From an uncultured Tateyamaria sp. (GTDB lineage: Bacteria > Pseudomonadota > Alphaproteobacteria > Rhodobacterales > Rhodobacteraceae), in contig NZ_CANNES010000001.1 in NCBI RefSeq assembly GCF_947503705.1, positions 1,060,501-1,124,500 on the forward strand: DNA of 64,000 nucleotides, given 5' to 3'. Under the pieces are notes generated by a model. It was not told the origin of the DNA and searched no databases. It worked only from the letters and a program-made list of their open reading frames with translations. Positions 17,466 to 26,029 of the stretch are shown in pieces. A program made the translations under genes and the position numbers. Within the stretch, counting starts at the first letter, position 1; the number at the start of each line of letters is the position of its first letter.

Positions 17466-19694
17466 GTGACGGCCCTCCCTGACCCCCGGCCACTTTCCCC
17501 TATGGCCGATCCACGGCCATTTTCCCCGATGTCCGATCCCCGGCCAATGGCCTGCCCCGGCTGCATCGCCCTGCCGCTGGACGGGGAGGGGCCGCAGGCC
17601 AGGGCCGACGATATCCTCCTGTCGCTCCCCGACATCCACTGCCAGGTCTGCATCCGCACCGCCGAACAGGCCCTGACGGCGCGCGATGACGTGGCCGCGG
17701 CCCGGGTGAACCTCACGCTGAAACGGGCCTATGTGACGCCGCAGGGCGATGTCTCTGACGACGCGCTGATCGAAACGCTTGCAGGTGCGGGCATCCTCGC
17801 CCAACCGCTCGATCCTTCGGTCCTGCGGAGTACCGAAACCGCCCGCGCGGGCCAGGCACTGCTCATGCGGCTCGCCGTTGCGGGCTTTGCCGCGATGAAC
17901 GTGATGCTCTTGTCCGTGGCCGTCTGGTCCGGGGCCACCGACGCGACGCGCGACCTGTTCCACTGGATTTCGGCGGCTATCGCCTTGCCCGCCGTCACCT
18001 TTGCGGGTCAGCCGTTTTTCATGGGTGCGTGGCGGGCGCTGTCCGCGCAACGGCTGTCGATGGACGTACCCATCGCGCTGGCGATCATTCTGGCACTGGG
18101 CACCTCGCTTTGGGAAACGGCTCTCTCGGGCCACCATGCCTATTTTGACGCGGCGCTGACGCTCTGCTTCTTCCTGCTGGCCGGGCGCTACCTCGAATTC
18201 CGCACGCGCGCGGCGGCGCGCTCCGCAGCGGAAGAACTCACCGCCCTTGAAGTCCCCCGCGCCACGCGGATCATCGGTGGTGTGCCGGTGGACGGCCCCG
18301 TTGCCGAGCTGAGCATAGATGATCTGGTCCTCGTGCGGGCAGGGGGGCGGGTGCCCGTGGACGGGATCGTGACCGATGGACATGCAGAACTCGACCGCTC
18401 GCTTTTGACGGGTGAGACGATCCCGGTGGCCGCTGGCCCCGGTACGGCAGTGGCCGCAGGCGAGGTTGTGATCAGCGGTCCGCTGACCATCCGCGCCACC
18501 GCCGTGGGGCGCGAAACGTCGCTGCACAGGCTCGCCGATCTTGTCGCCGTGGCAGAAGCGGGGCGCGCTAACTACACGCCTCTGGCGGACCGGGCCGCAG
18601 CGCTTTATGCGCCCGGCGTGCATATCCTTGCGGCACTTGCCTTTGTTGGATGGCTCATCTGGGCGGGTGACATGCGCGTGGCGCTGAACATTGCCGCCGC
18701 CGTGCTGATCATCACCTGTCCCTGCGCTTTGGGGCTGGCCGTGCCTGCGGTGACAACGGCGGCCTCTGGAGCGCTCTTTCGCAAAGGCGTTTTGATCAAA
18801 AACGCCACCGCGTTGGAACGGTTGGCGGCTGTTGATACAGTCGTTTTTGACAAAACGGGCACGCTGACCGAAGGCGCGCCCGAAGTGATGAATTGGAACA
18901 CGCTCGGCCGCGAAGCGCAGTCCGTGGCTCTGGCCCTGGCCGACGCCTCCACCCACCCGCTGTCCAAAGCTATTGCGCGTTTGTCTGGTGACCGGGCCGC
19001 GCTGACAGCGATCACCGAAGTGCCCGGATTTGGCACGCAAGCCCTGTGGCGGGGCAAATCCGTACGGATCGGACGCGCAGGCTGGGCCGGACCGGAAGAG
19101 GCGGGCGGCGGTCTGATGACCTGGCTTGATCTGGGCGCAGGCGCGCCCTTGGCCATCACGTTTACCGACAGCCTGCGCGCAGGCGCGGTGGAGGCGGTAG
19201 CCGCGTTGAAAAACGCAGGCTTGCACGTCGAAATCCTGTCGGGCGACCGGGAGGGGGCCGTGGCCGATGTGGCGCTGGCCGCAGGCATCGACACCATGCG
19301 CGCCAATTGCCTACCCGAAGACAAGGTGGATCACATTGCGGCCCTGCACGCCGAAGGGCGGACCGTGCTGATGGTGGGCGATGGGTTGAATGACACCGGT
19401 GCATTGGCGGCGGCGGATGTGTCGTTGTCTCCGGCCACTGCTTTGGATGCTGCACGTGTGGCATCTGATATGGTGCTTTTGGGCCAAAGCCTGGCGGTGT
19501 TGCCTGATGCGGTGCAGTGCGCCCGCGCGGCCCGCCGCCGGATTTCCGAGAATTTCCAGATCGCGACCGTCTACAATATCGTGGCGGTGCCTCTGGCCGT
19601 GATCGGTCTGGCCACCCCACTGATCGCCGCCTTGGCGATGTCGTCATCCTCGATTACGGTGTCTTTGAATGCCTTGCGCGGAACGCGCAGATAA
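17466..19694 (+). CDS. ccoI: Copper-exporting P1B-type ATPase for cbb3 assembly
   Basis: About 742 residues from a GTG at 17466, behind a G-rich site. In-frame ATGs at 17502, 17529 and 17547 are alternatives. It has a CPGC metal motif (residues 30-33), a heavy-metal domain with CQVC (59-62), eight expected helices with the CPC ion site (ITCPCALGLA), the DKTGTLT phosphorylation loop, and GDGLNDT. It moves copper towards the periplasm for CcoN metallation. The N-terminus carries a 27-base tandem repeat, and the stop codon is duplicated downstream in a 25-base repeat. Confidence 0.92.
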   Translation: MTALPDPRPLSPMADPRPFSPMSDPRPMACPGCIALPLDGEGPQARADDILLSLPDIHCQVCIRTAEQALTARDDVAAARVNLTLKRAYVTPQGDVSDDALIETLAGAGILAQPLDPSVLRSTETARAGQALLMRLAVAGFAAMNVMLLSVAVWSGATDATRDLFHWISAAIALPAVTFAGQPFFMGAWRALSAQRLSMDVPIALAIILALGTSLWETALSGHHAYFDAALTLCFFLLAGRYLEFRTRAAARSAAEELTALEVPRATRIIGGVPVDGPVAELSIDDLVLVRAGGRVPVDGIVTDGHAELDRSLLTGETIPVAAGPGTAVAAGEVVISGPLTIRATAVGRETSLHRLADLVAVAEAGRANYTPLADRAAALYAPGVHILAALAFVGWLIWAGDMRVALNIAAAVLIITCPCALGLAVPAVTTAASGALFRKGVLIKNATALERLAAVDTVVFDKTGTLTEGAPEVMNWNTLGREAQSVALALADASTHPLSKAIARLSGDRAALTAITEVPGFGTQALWRGKSVRIGRAGWAGPEEAGGGLMTWLDLGAGAPLAITFTDSLRAGAVEAVAALKNAGLHVEILSGDREGAVADVALAAGIDTMRANCLPEDKVDHIAALHAEGRTVLMVGDGLNDTGALAAADVSLSPATALDAARVASDMVLLGQSLAVLPDAVQCARAARRRISENFQIATVYNIVAVPLAVIGLATPLIAALAMSSSSITVSLNALRGTRR
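17481..17552 (+). repeat. 27-base tandem repeat at the ccoI N-terminus (2.7 copies)
   Basis: Units at 17481-17507, 17508-17534 and 17535-17552 encode DPRPLSPMA, DPRPFSPMS and DPRPMA. Each unit carries an in-frame ATG, so the repeat also multiplies possible start codons just ahead of the CPGC motif. Confidence 0.85.
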
Positions 19695-19724
19695 ACTGAT
19701 GCGCGGAACGCGCAGATAAAATGG
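19675..19724 (+). repeat. 25-base direct repeat across the ccoI stop codon
   Basis: TGCGCGGAACGCGCAGATAA plus one A occurs at 19675-19695 and again at 19700-19720, with a degenerate third version around 19724-19744 next to the ccoS start. The second copy reproduces the last codons and stop of ccoI. Confidence 0.8.
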
Positions 19725-19740
19725 TGTGAGGAACCCGCGG

Positions 19741-19899
19741 ATGAATGTCCTGGCCTATCTGATCCCGGTATCGCTGATCCTTGGCGGGATTGGCCTTGTG
19801 GGGTTCATTTATACCCTGCGCAGTCGCCAGTACGACGATCCTGACGGGGACAGTCGCCGCATTCTCGATGCCCAATGGGATGATCAGCCCAAACCGTAA
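19741..19899 (+). CDS. ccoS: cbb3 oxidase assembly protein CcoS (FixS)
   Basis: A 52-residue protein starting MNVLAYLIPVSLILGGIG. It has one membrane helix and a short acidic tail containing YDDPDGDSRRIL, the CcoS hallmark. CcoS is needed for haem and copper insertion into cbb3. The gene follows ccoI by 46 bases, a gap filled by the direct repeat, and has GAGGAACCC upstream. It completes ccoGHIS. Confidence 0.92.
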   Translation: MNVLAYLIPVSLILGGIGLVGFIYTLRSRQYDDPDGDSRRILDAQWDDQPKP

Positions 19900-19905
19900 G
19901 ACGCC

Positions 19906-19951
19906 GTGCGGACGCTCTTTGCCTGCGCAAATTCGCCCCGCCCACCGTCCC
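19906..19951. repeat. Intergenic hairpin repeat, copy 3 (diverged)
   Basis: It shares the CGCCCCGCCCACCGTCCC tail of copies 1 and 2, preceded by a different short stem (TTTGC...GCAAA). It lies between the convergent ccoS and D-Ala-D-Ala carboxypeptidase genes, the same context as the other copies. Confidence 0.6.
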
Positions 19952-19967
19952 TTCGGCGCTCTGTTGC

Positions 19968-21374
19968 TTATGGCCCGATCATGAAACAGGTCACATTGCG
20001 CGCCTGCAAACGCCTGCACGCCAGGTCCGCCGTCTCGCGGGTCATCCCCATGAAATTTGCGTCAAACCCCGTGGGCCGTTGCACGACTTTGCGCAAGGAC
20101 CCGTCCAGCGACGACATCTCGGTCAGGGCCGTCTGCAACAGCACCTTTTCCGCCTTGTAGCGGCTGCCATAGCGCCCGATGTTCACGCCCCAATGCCGCC
20201 CCCCAGAGGTGGACAGGCGGGTGACGACTTCGGGTTCCAGGCTGGCCAATACCACGTCGGTGGGCCGCGCCTCTGGCCTGCGGGTCGCGACAATCGTTGG
20301 GGCAGGCACCGGCGCGGGCGCTGTTTGCGCCTCTTCCAGCGCGGTGCGGATATCGTCGGGCAGAACCGTGGATGTGACCGGCGCCTGGGCCACCAGCACA
20401 GGCGTTGCAGTGCCGGGGCGCATCCGGGGCCGGTAGGACGTCTTGACTGCCCCGCTCAGCCGGATGATCTTGCCCGCCCCTTTGGGAGCCTGGCCATTGC
20501 CTGCCACGACAACCGGGCTGCCGGGGCCGATATTGGGTTTCGCAGGCTTGCGGACAGGCGCACGCGACGGCGCCCGGCGAAAGCCCAGATCCAGCAATTC
20601 CGCCACCTTGGCGTTGCGCGAGGCCGAGGATTTGCCACCAAAGACCGTGGCGATGATGCGCTCATTGCCCCGTTCTGCCGAGGACACCAGGTTGAAGCCC
20701 GCAGCGCGGGTATAGCCCGTCTTGATCCCGTCGGCACCTTTGTAGGCCGCCAGCAAACGGCGGTTGGTGTTGGCCACATCGCGGATGCCTGCATCGGTCG
20801 AGCGGCGGGAAAACAGGTTATAGTACTGCGGATAGTCATAGATCATGTGCCGGCCCATGATCGTCATGTCGCGGGCCGTTGACATGTGGCCCGTCTCGGT
20901 CAACCCGTGGGCGTTCTTGAAGGTGGTGCGGGTCATGCCCAACGCCTTCGCCGTGCGGTTCATCCGGCGGGCAAAGGCCGCCTCGGAACCGGAGATCGCT
21001 TCGGCCATTGCCGTGGCCGCATCATTTGCAGATTTCACCGCAGAGGCGCGGATGAGATAGCGCAGTTTGATGCGGCTGCCTGCCTTCAGGCCCAGTTTCG
21101 AGGGCGGCTCGGCAGCGGCTTTGGACGATACTTTCACGCGTGTGTCCAAGGTAATCTCGCCCCGCTCGATCGCCTGAAAAACCACGTAGAGGGTCATCAT
21201 CTTGGTCAGCGATGCAGGGTGAAGCCGGGTGTCGGCATTGCGCGAATGGAGGACTTCGCCCGTGCGTGCATCCATTACCATGGCCGCATAGGGGGCGGCC
21301 ACAACAGAGGCGGGCACAATGACCAGCAACCACAAAGCGGTAAAAAGTAATAGCCCAAACCGGGCCGACTGCAT
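19968..21374 (-). CDS. D-alanyl-D-alanine carboxypeptidase with SPOR domain
   Basis: About 468 residues from the ATG at 21374 (GAAGG 7 bases upstream); an in-frame GTG at 21389 is an alternative. A signal peptide ends near VVAA. The serine peptidase S11 motifs are complete: SLTK (residues 55-58), SAN (115-117) and KTG (218-220). A Pro/Ala-rich linker leads to a C-terminal SPOR domain (about 390-465) that binds denuded peptidoglycan at the septum. It trims the terminal D-Ala from muropeptides in the periplasm. It resembles the SPOR-tailed DacF/DacA type common in Rhodobacterales. Confidence 0.9.
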   Translation of the reverse strand: MQSARFGLLLFTALWLLVIVPASVVAAPYAAMVMDARTGEVLHSRNADTRLHPASLTKMMTLYVVFQAIERGEITLDTRVKVSSKAAAEPPSKLGLKAGSRIKLRYLIRASAVKSANDAATAMAEAISGSEAAFARRMNRTAKALGMTRTTFKNAHGLTETGHMSTARDMTIMGRHMIYDYPQYYNLFSRRSTDAGIRDVANTNRRLLAAYKGADGIKTGYTRAAGFNLVSSAERGNERIIATVFGGKSSASRNAKVAELLDLGFRRAPSRAPVRKPAKPNIGPGSPVVVAGNGQAPKGAGKIIRLSGAVKTSYRPRMRPGTATPVLVAQAPVTSTVLPDDIRTALEEAQTAPAPVPAPTIVATRRPEARPTDVVLASLEPEVVTRLSTSGGRHWGVNIGRYGSRYKAEKVLLQTALTEMSSLDGSLRKVVQRPTGFDANFMGMTRETADLACRRLQARNVTCFMIGP

Positions 21375-21591
21375 GCGTCGAACCTTCACGGTAAACCTGC
21401 CTATATTTTGCCTCTGACCGCCGATTATTCGACTGGCCTCATTTTTATTGGCGTCAGGCTAACACAGGTGCCCGTTTCGATAAAGCGTTGATGCGCAGTG
21501 GATTTTGGTTTTCTGCACCTGCAAAACTCAACATCTTGGGGCGGGTCCGGGACTGATGACAACACCGGCGATTGTGGCAGGAATGTGGCGG

Positions 21592-21918
21592 TCAGTGGCG
21601 GTGGTCGCCGGTCATATAACCGCTGCCCGAAAACCCGATATTGAGCGAAAAATAGCACGGGACCGGGATCATCGCCTGAACTGCGGCAGCCAGGTCCACC
21701 CGTAGCGCATCGACAAAGGCCGCATCGCGATGCGATTTGGGCAGCATCGAGATATCGACAATCACATGGGAATGGTGGAACAGGTCGGCAGGATAAGCGC
21801 GCCCTTTGCACGCGCCAGAGCTCTCATCATGCTGCTGAATGACAGCCTCGATCCGGCGCAGGATCATCGGGGCATCCAGGGGAATATCGGCGGAAAATTT
21901 CAACTCGGCATGTGGCAT
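21592..21918 (-). CDS. 5-carboxymethyl-2-hydroxymuconate isomerase-like protein
   Basis: A 108-residue protein beginning MPHAELKFSADI. The N-terminal Pro exposed after Met removal is the catalytic base of the tautomerase superfamily, and the sequence matches the CHMI (HpaF-like) branch. CHMI acts in homoprotocatechuate breakdown, but no other hpa gene is nearby, so the substrate is open. The ATG at 21918 shares its A with the stop of the HAD gene upstream, so the two are coupled. The 217 bases between its stop and the carboxypeptidase start at 21374 hold no gene I can support. Confidence 0.78.
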   Translation of the reverse strand: MPHAELKFSADIPLDAPMILRRIEAVIQQHDESSGACKGRAYPADLFHHSHVIVDISMLPKSHRDAAFVDALRVDLAAAVQAMIPVPCYFSLNIGFSGSGYMTGDHRH

Positions 21919-22616
21919 CAACGCATCCCTTCAAGATAGTCGGGCAAGGCACCCAAATCGGGCAGTTCAGCATAGCGGGGATGGTTCTCAGGGGCCTCTG
22001 CCGCCTCGAACGCCCAGGCTAGATCATGGGGGACAAAGACACCAAAACCGCCCGCGTCAATCATCGGGCGGACATCGGATTTCATCGAATTGCCGATCAT
22101 CATGCCGCGCCCCGCGCCGCCAAAGGCGTCAAAGATGCGGGTATAAACGCCAGGCTGTTTGTCCGACACGATTTCGACCCCATCAAATAGATCGCCCAGC
22201 CCCGATTGGGCCAGCTTGCGCTCCTGATGCAGCAAATCGCCCTTGGTGATCAGCAAAACGGGCGCGTGGGCACGGGCGGCCTCCACCGCTTCGGCGGCAT
22301 GGGGCAACAGATCGATAGGGTGCTGCAACATGTCCTGACCAGCGGCAATCAGATCGGCAATCACGGCGCCGGGCACTTTGCGATCTGTCACCTCAAGGGC
22401 CGTTTCGATCATCGACAACACAAATCCTTTGATGCCAAAGCCGTAGTGACCCAGGTTGCGGCGCTCGGCCTGCATCAACCGGTCGTCCAGATCGGGGTGG
22501 TCGGTGTGAGGGGCCAAAAGCTCGGCAAAGCGCTCTTGGGTCAGCTTGAAAAACCGTTCATTGTGCCAAAGCGTGTCATCGGCATCAAAGCCGATTGCGC
22601 CCAGTGTTTGCGACAT
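21918..22616 (-). CDS. HAD-family hydrolase
   Basis: A 232-residue haloacid dehalogenase-like protein. Motif I is FDADDTLW with nucleophile Asp11 and acid/base Asp13. Motif II is in LLITKGD, and motif IV is around GNSMKSDVRPMIDAG. A helical cap (residues 20-100) places it in subfamily I. It is probably a phosphatase on a small metabolite; the substrate is unknown. It is divergent from clpS across a 78-base gap. Confidence 0.85.
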   Translation of the reverse strand: MSQTLGAIGFDADDTLWHNERFFKLTQERFAELLAPHTDHPDLDDRLMQAERRNLGHYGFGIKGFVLSMIETALEVTDRKVPGAVIADLIAAGQDMLQHPIDLLPHAAEAVEAARAHAPVLLITKGDLLHQERKLAQSGLGDLFDGVEIVSDKQPGVYTRIFDAFGGAGRGMMIGNSMKSDVRPMIDAGGFGVFVPHDLAWAFEAAEAPENHPRYAELPDLGALPDYLEGMR

Positions 22617-22694
22617 TCCGGTGCGACCCTCTTTTCTAAACTGCTGTGAGCGTTATATAGCAAGGCTCAAACCCGCCATAGGATTCTTGGTTTC

Positions 22695-23060
22695 ATGACG
22701 ATGCAGATGCATACATTCGTGCAGATGATGGCCCAAAACATGTCGGGCCCGGCAGATGATGACGGTGACACCACCGTCGTCACCGACGTCAAGCCCAAGA
22801 CCAAGCGCCCGCCTTTGTATAAGGTGATGCTGCTGAATGATGATTACACCCCGATGGAATTTGTGGTGCATGTGCTGGAACGGTTCTTTGGTCTCAACCA
22901 CGCCCAGGCGTTCGAGATCATGTTGACCGTCCACAAAAAGGGCCTCGCCGTCGTCGGCGTGTTCAGCCACGAGATTGCAGAAACGAAGGTCGCTCAGGTG
23001 ATGGATTATGCGCGCCGCCATCAGCACCCGCTGCAATGCACCATGGAAAAAGAAGAATAA
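22695..23060 (+). CDS. clpS: ATP-dependent Clp protease adaptor ClpS
   Basis: A 121-residue adaptor. The ClpS core begins at [20 protein letters not shown], which holds the N-degron pocket residues (NDD, T-P-M). It continues through [12 protein letters not shown] and ends in [10 protein letters not shown]. It delivers N-end-rule substrates to ClpAP in the cytosol. The first 20 or so residues vary between species, and an ATG at 22737 is a possible alternative start. No clpA follows; an RNA methyltransferase gene starts 3 bases later. Confidence 0.92.
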   Translation: MTMQMHTFVQMMAQNMSGPADDDGDTTVVTDVKPKTKRPPLYKVMLLNDDYTPMEFVVHVLERFFGLNHAQAFEIMLTVHKKGLAVVGVFSHEIAETKVAQVMDYARRHQHPLQCTMEKEE

Positions 23061-23063
23061 TCA

Positions 23064-24047
23064 GTGATCGGTGATCGCTTGCCCTTGGCGCTTGCAGCGA
23101 CAGAGCTGCCGGGCGACGGCCCTATTGCTGTGATGCATCCCGCTGTGGACGCCGACCTGTCCGCTTTGCCGCGTGATCGTGTATGCATCATTTCTCCTCT
23201 GGCCACTGTCTGCGCGCATTTTCAAGCGCGCGGCTTTGATGTTGCGGCAGAGCCTGCCAAGGACGCCCGCTTTGCCGCTGCCGTGGTCTGTCTGACCCGC
23301 GCCAGGGCTGAGGCGCGGGCGCTATTGGCCGTTGCAATGTCCCAGACCGATGGGCTGGTCATTGTGGACGGCCAAAAGACCGACGGCGCGGATTCCATGC
23401 TCAAGTCCCTACGGTTACGTATGGAAATTGCTGGACCAATCTCCAAGGCCCATGGCAAGATTTTCTGGGCGCAATCCGGCGGCGATCTGTCCGATTGGGC
23501 GCTGGGCCCAGAGCTGCAACCGGGTGGGTTCTGGACAGCGCCTGGTGTGTTTTCCGCCGATGGTGTCGACCCGGCCTCGGCCCTTCTGGCACAGGCTTTG
23601 CCAGAGGCGATGGTGGGCACGGTCGCAGATCTGGGGGCCGGCTGGGGATACCTCGCAGCCCACATCCTGACCCGCGACGTCAAAGCGGTGCACCTGGTCG
23701 AAAACCACGACATGGCCCTGCAATGCGCGCACCACAACGTAACCGACCCGCGCGCTCAATTCCATTGGGCGGACGCTACCGTATGGAAGCCGTCGCACAA
23801 GATGGATGCGGTTGTCATGAACCCGCCTTTTCATTCCGGACGCAAGGCCGACCCGTCTCTCGGCCGCGCCTTCATCGCGGCGGCGGCACGGATGCTCCAG
23901 CCCCACGGGGCGCTCTGGATGGTGGCCAACCGGCACCTGCCATATGAGGATGCGCTGGCGGGCCAATTCGCCAAAGTGGTTGATCTGGACGGCGATGCGC
24001 GGTTCAAACTGGTGCGGGCCGAACGGCCCAAACGGACACGGGGATAA
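23064..24047 (+). CDS. RsmC-like class I SAM methyltransferase
   Basis: A 327-residue protein starting at GTG 23064. The C-terminal half is a Rossmann methyltransferase with VADLGAGWGYLAAHIL (SAM binding) and VVMNPPFHSG, the NPPF motif of N-methylating RNA enzymes. The N-terminal half looks like a degenerate copy of the same fold, as in RsmC and RlmG. RsmC methylates G1207 of 16S rRNA. It follows clpS by 3 bases and precedes the SDR gene by 3, suggesting one transcript. Confidence 0.8.
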   Translation: MIGDRLPLALAATELPGDGPIAVMHPAVDADLSALPRDRVCIISPLATVCAHFQARGFDVAAEPAKDARFAAAVVCLTRARAEARALLAVAMSQTDGLVIVDGQKTDGADSMLKSLRLRMEIAGPISKAHGKIFWAQSGGDLSDWALGPELQPGGFWTAPGVFSADGVDPASALLAQALPEAMVGTVADLGAGWGYLAAHILTRDVKAVHLVENHDMALQCAHHNVTDPRAQFHWADATVWKPSHKMDAVVMNPPFHSGRKADPSLGRAFIAAAARMLQPHGALWMVANRHLPYEDALAGQFAKVVDLDGDARFKLVRAERPKRTRG

Positions 24048-24050
24048 CAA

Positions 24051-24854
24051 ATGGCATTTTCGATCACCGGCAAGACGGCGATTGTGACAGGGGCCGCCAA
24101 CGGCATCGGGCTTGCAGTCGCGCGCACCTTTGCGGATCGCGGCGCCAACGTGATGTGCGCCGATATGGACGAAAAACGTCTGGCAGAAGAACTTGGCGAT
24201 GTGGCCGACGAGGGCAACATCCGTTATTTTGCGGGCGACCTGCGCCAACGGCTGACCATCGCCAACCTGGTGTCGGCCACCATCGACGCCTTCGACGAGA
24301 TCGACATCCTGGTCAATGCCTCGCGTCAGGTGATGGAAACCGATGCCCTGAACCCCGAAGACACGTCGGTAGAACAACTGCTGGAGCAGAACCTGATGAC
24401 GGCCCTGCGCCTCAGCCAGCAGGTCGCGCGCCGTATGATCAAGCAATCGGACGGCCGCGAAGGCGACGGCCCTGCGGGTTCGATCATCAATCTGTCGTCC
24501 ATTGCGGCGCATCAGACGCGCCCGGAGCTTTTGGGCTATTCCATCGCGTCGGCGGGGCTGGAACAGATGACCCGCTCGATGGCTCTTGCACTGGCCCCTC
24601 ACCGTATCCGCGTGAATGCTGTGGCCTTTGGATCTGTCATGTCCGCCTCACTGAAATCGTCCATCGGAGATCATCCCGAATGGCGCGAAGAGATCGAGAC
24701 CCGCACCCCCATGCACCGCATCGCCAGCCCCACAGAGCTGGTGGACGCGGTGCAATTTCTGGCCTCTGAGGGGTCGGGTTTTGTCACCGGTGACGTGATG
24801 ACAGTGGACGGCGGTCGCAGCCTTCTGGACCCTGTATCCGCGCCCGCGCACTAG
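24051..24854 (+). CDS. Short-chain dehydrogenase-like protein lacking the catalytic Lys
   Basis: A 267-residue SDR fold with the nucleotide motif TGAANGIG (residues 13-20). The active-site region departs from the family in two ways. The NNAG motif reads VNAS (residues 88-91). The YxxxK motif reads Y163-S-I-A-S167, so the Lys is Ser. Ser149/Ser150 and Tyr163 remain. The C-terminal signature VTGDVMTVDGG is normal. It may bind NAD(P) without normal redox catalysis, or use other chemistry. It sits between a methyltransferase and hemF. Confidence 0.75.
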   Translation: MAFSITGKTAIVTGAANGIGLAVARTFADRGANVMCADMDEKRLAEELGDVADEGNIRYFAGDLRQRLTIANLVSATIDAFDEIDILVNASRQVMETDALNPEDTSVEQLLEQNLMTALRLSQQVARRMIKQSDGREGDGPAGSIINLSSIAAHQTRPELLGYSIASAGLEQMTRSMALALAPHRIRVNAVAFGSVMSASLKSSIGDHPEWREEIETRTPMHRIASPTELVDAVQFLASEGSGFVTGDVMTVDGGRSLLDPVSAPAH

Positions 24855-24966
24855 GCCGCCCGGCCTTCCGGGGACGCATATTCTTGGAACACTGAAGGGC
24901 AGGGCCCCGCCCGGTGTCATGTGGCGTCTTTGCCCTTGGCGTTGCGGCTTTTTTCGCGTTAAAATC

Positions 24967-24984
24967 TGTCAACTAAAATGGACA
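24967..24984. promoter_or_regulatory. PpsR/CrtJ-type palindrome at the hemF promoter
   Basis: TGTCAACTAAAATGGACA fits TGT-N12-ACA and ends 6 bases before the hemF ATG. The same 5' half (TGTCAAC) occurs in the perfect palindrome between hemC and hemE. Binding by a PpsR-like repressor is inferred. Confidence 0.6.
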
Positions 24985-24990
24985 GTACGC

Positions 24991-25884
24991 ATGACCGAAC
25001 ACTTCGACACTCAGAAAACCCGGGCCTCCGCCTGGTTCCGCCAATTGCGCGACGACATCGTGGCCGCGTTCGAGGGTTTGGAAGCCTCGCACGAGGCGGG
25101 CCCTCTGTCGGATGCAGCGCCCGGCCAGTTTGAAGTGACCGAGACAACGCGCCAGTCCGAGGACGGTTCAGATGCGGGCGGCGGCTTGATGAGCGTCATG
25201 CGCGGCGGGCGTGTTTTTGAGAAGGTTGGCGTCAATATCTCGACCGTTTACGGGACCTTGGGCGAGCGGGCGCAGCATGCGATGGCGGCCCGCAAGGGCA
25301 TTCCCGGAATGAAGGATGATCCGCGCTTTTGGGCCTCGGGCATTTCGCTTGTCGCGCATATGCAGAACCCGCACGCGCCCGCCGTTCACATGAACACCCG
25401 CATGTTCTGGACACCCCACGCGTGGTGGTTTGGCGGTGGGTCTGACCTGAACCCGTGTTTGGAATATGCCGAAGACACCGCCCACTTTCACGCGACCCAG
25501 AAGGCGCATCTCGATCCCCATGGGGACGAACTGTATCCGCGCCTCAAAGACTGGGCGGACGAGTATTTTTATGTGCCTCACCGGGGCCGCGCGCGGGGCG
25601 TTGGGGGCATCTTTATGGACGACCATTGCACTGGTGATTGGGAGCAGGATTTTACCCTGACGCAGGATATTGGCCGCGCCTTTTTGCCCGCCTATCTACC
25701 GCTGGTCGAGAAACGCCGTGTGCAGGATTGGACCGAGGCCGACAAGGATGCGCAACTGGTGCATCGGGGCCTCTATGCGGAGTATAACCTTGTCTATGAC
25801 AGGGGGACGAAATTCGGGCTGGAGACGGGGCACGATGCCAACGCGGTGCTCATGAGCTTGCCGCCTTTGGCCAAGTGGGTCTGA
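24991..25884 (+). CDS. hemF: Oxygen-dependent coproporphyrinogen III oxidase
   Basis: A 297-residue HemF. It shows GGVGGIFMDD-type residues (RGVGGIFMDD), the conserved HMNTRMFW and WFGGGSDLNPC stretches, and GLYAEYNLVYDRGTKFGL near the C-terminus. It performs the aerobic version of the reaction done by the HemN encoded at 6859-8202, so the cell can make haem in both oxygen regimes. The ATG at 24991 follows a PpsR-like palindrome. An in-frame start at 24919 would add 24 non-family residues. Confidence 0.93.
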   Translation: MTEHFDTQKTRASAWFRQLRDDIVAAFEGLEASHEAGPLSDAAPGQFEVTETTRQSEDGSDAGGGLMSVMRGGRVFEKVGVNISTVYGTLGERAQHAMAARKGIPGMKDDPRFWASGISLVAHMQNPHAPAVHMNTRMFWTPHAWWFGGGSDLNPCLEYAEDTAHFHATQKAHLDPHGDELYPRLKDWADEYFYVPHRGRARGVGGIFMDDHCTGDWEQDFTLTQDIGRAFLPAYLPLVEKRRVQDWTEADKDAQLVHRGLYAEYNLVYDRGTKFGLETGHDANAVLMSLPPLAKWV

Positions 25885-25885
25885 A

Positions 25886-25903
25886 TTGTCCCCGCGGGGA
25901 CAA
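25886..25903. terminator. Perfect palindrome after hemF
   Basis: TTGTCCCCGCGGGGACAA is an 18-base perfect palindrome 2 bases after the hemF stop. No T run follows, so terminator activity is uncertain. The rest of the 145-base convergent gap shows only a small AACC-GATT-GGTT dyad at 25930-25941. Confidence 0.5.
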
Positions 25904-26029
25904 GCAGTGCGTTGAATTGACTTGATTTTAACCGATTGGTTATTCCGTTTTTCCGCCCGAGGGTTGGACGGCGTGCGCAGATGTATCGCGGATTTAACGC
26001 TTCTTTAGGCCGCCGGACTTACCTTTGGA

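Noticed and set aside
17349-19226. A 625-codon reverse-strand open frame opposite ccoI
   Set aside because: ccoI shows all P-type ATPase motifs on the forward strand. The opposite frame shows no recognisable domain.
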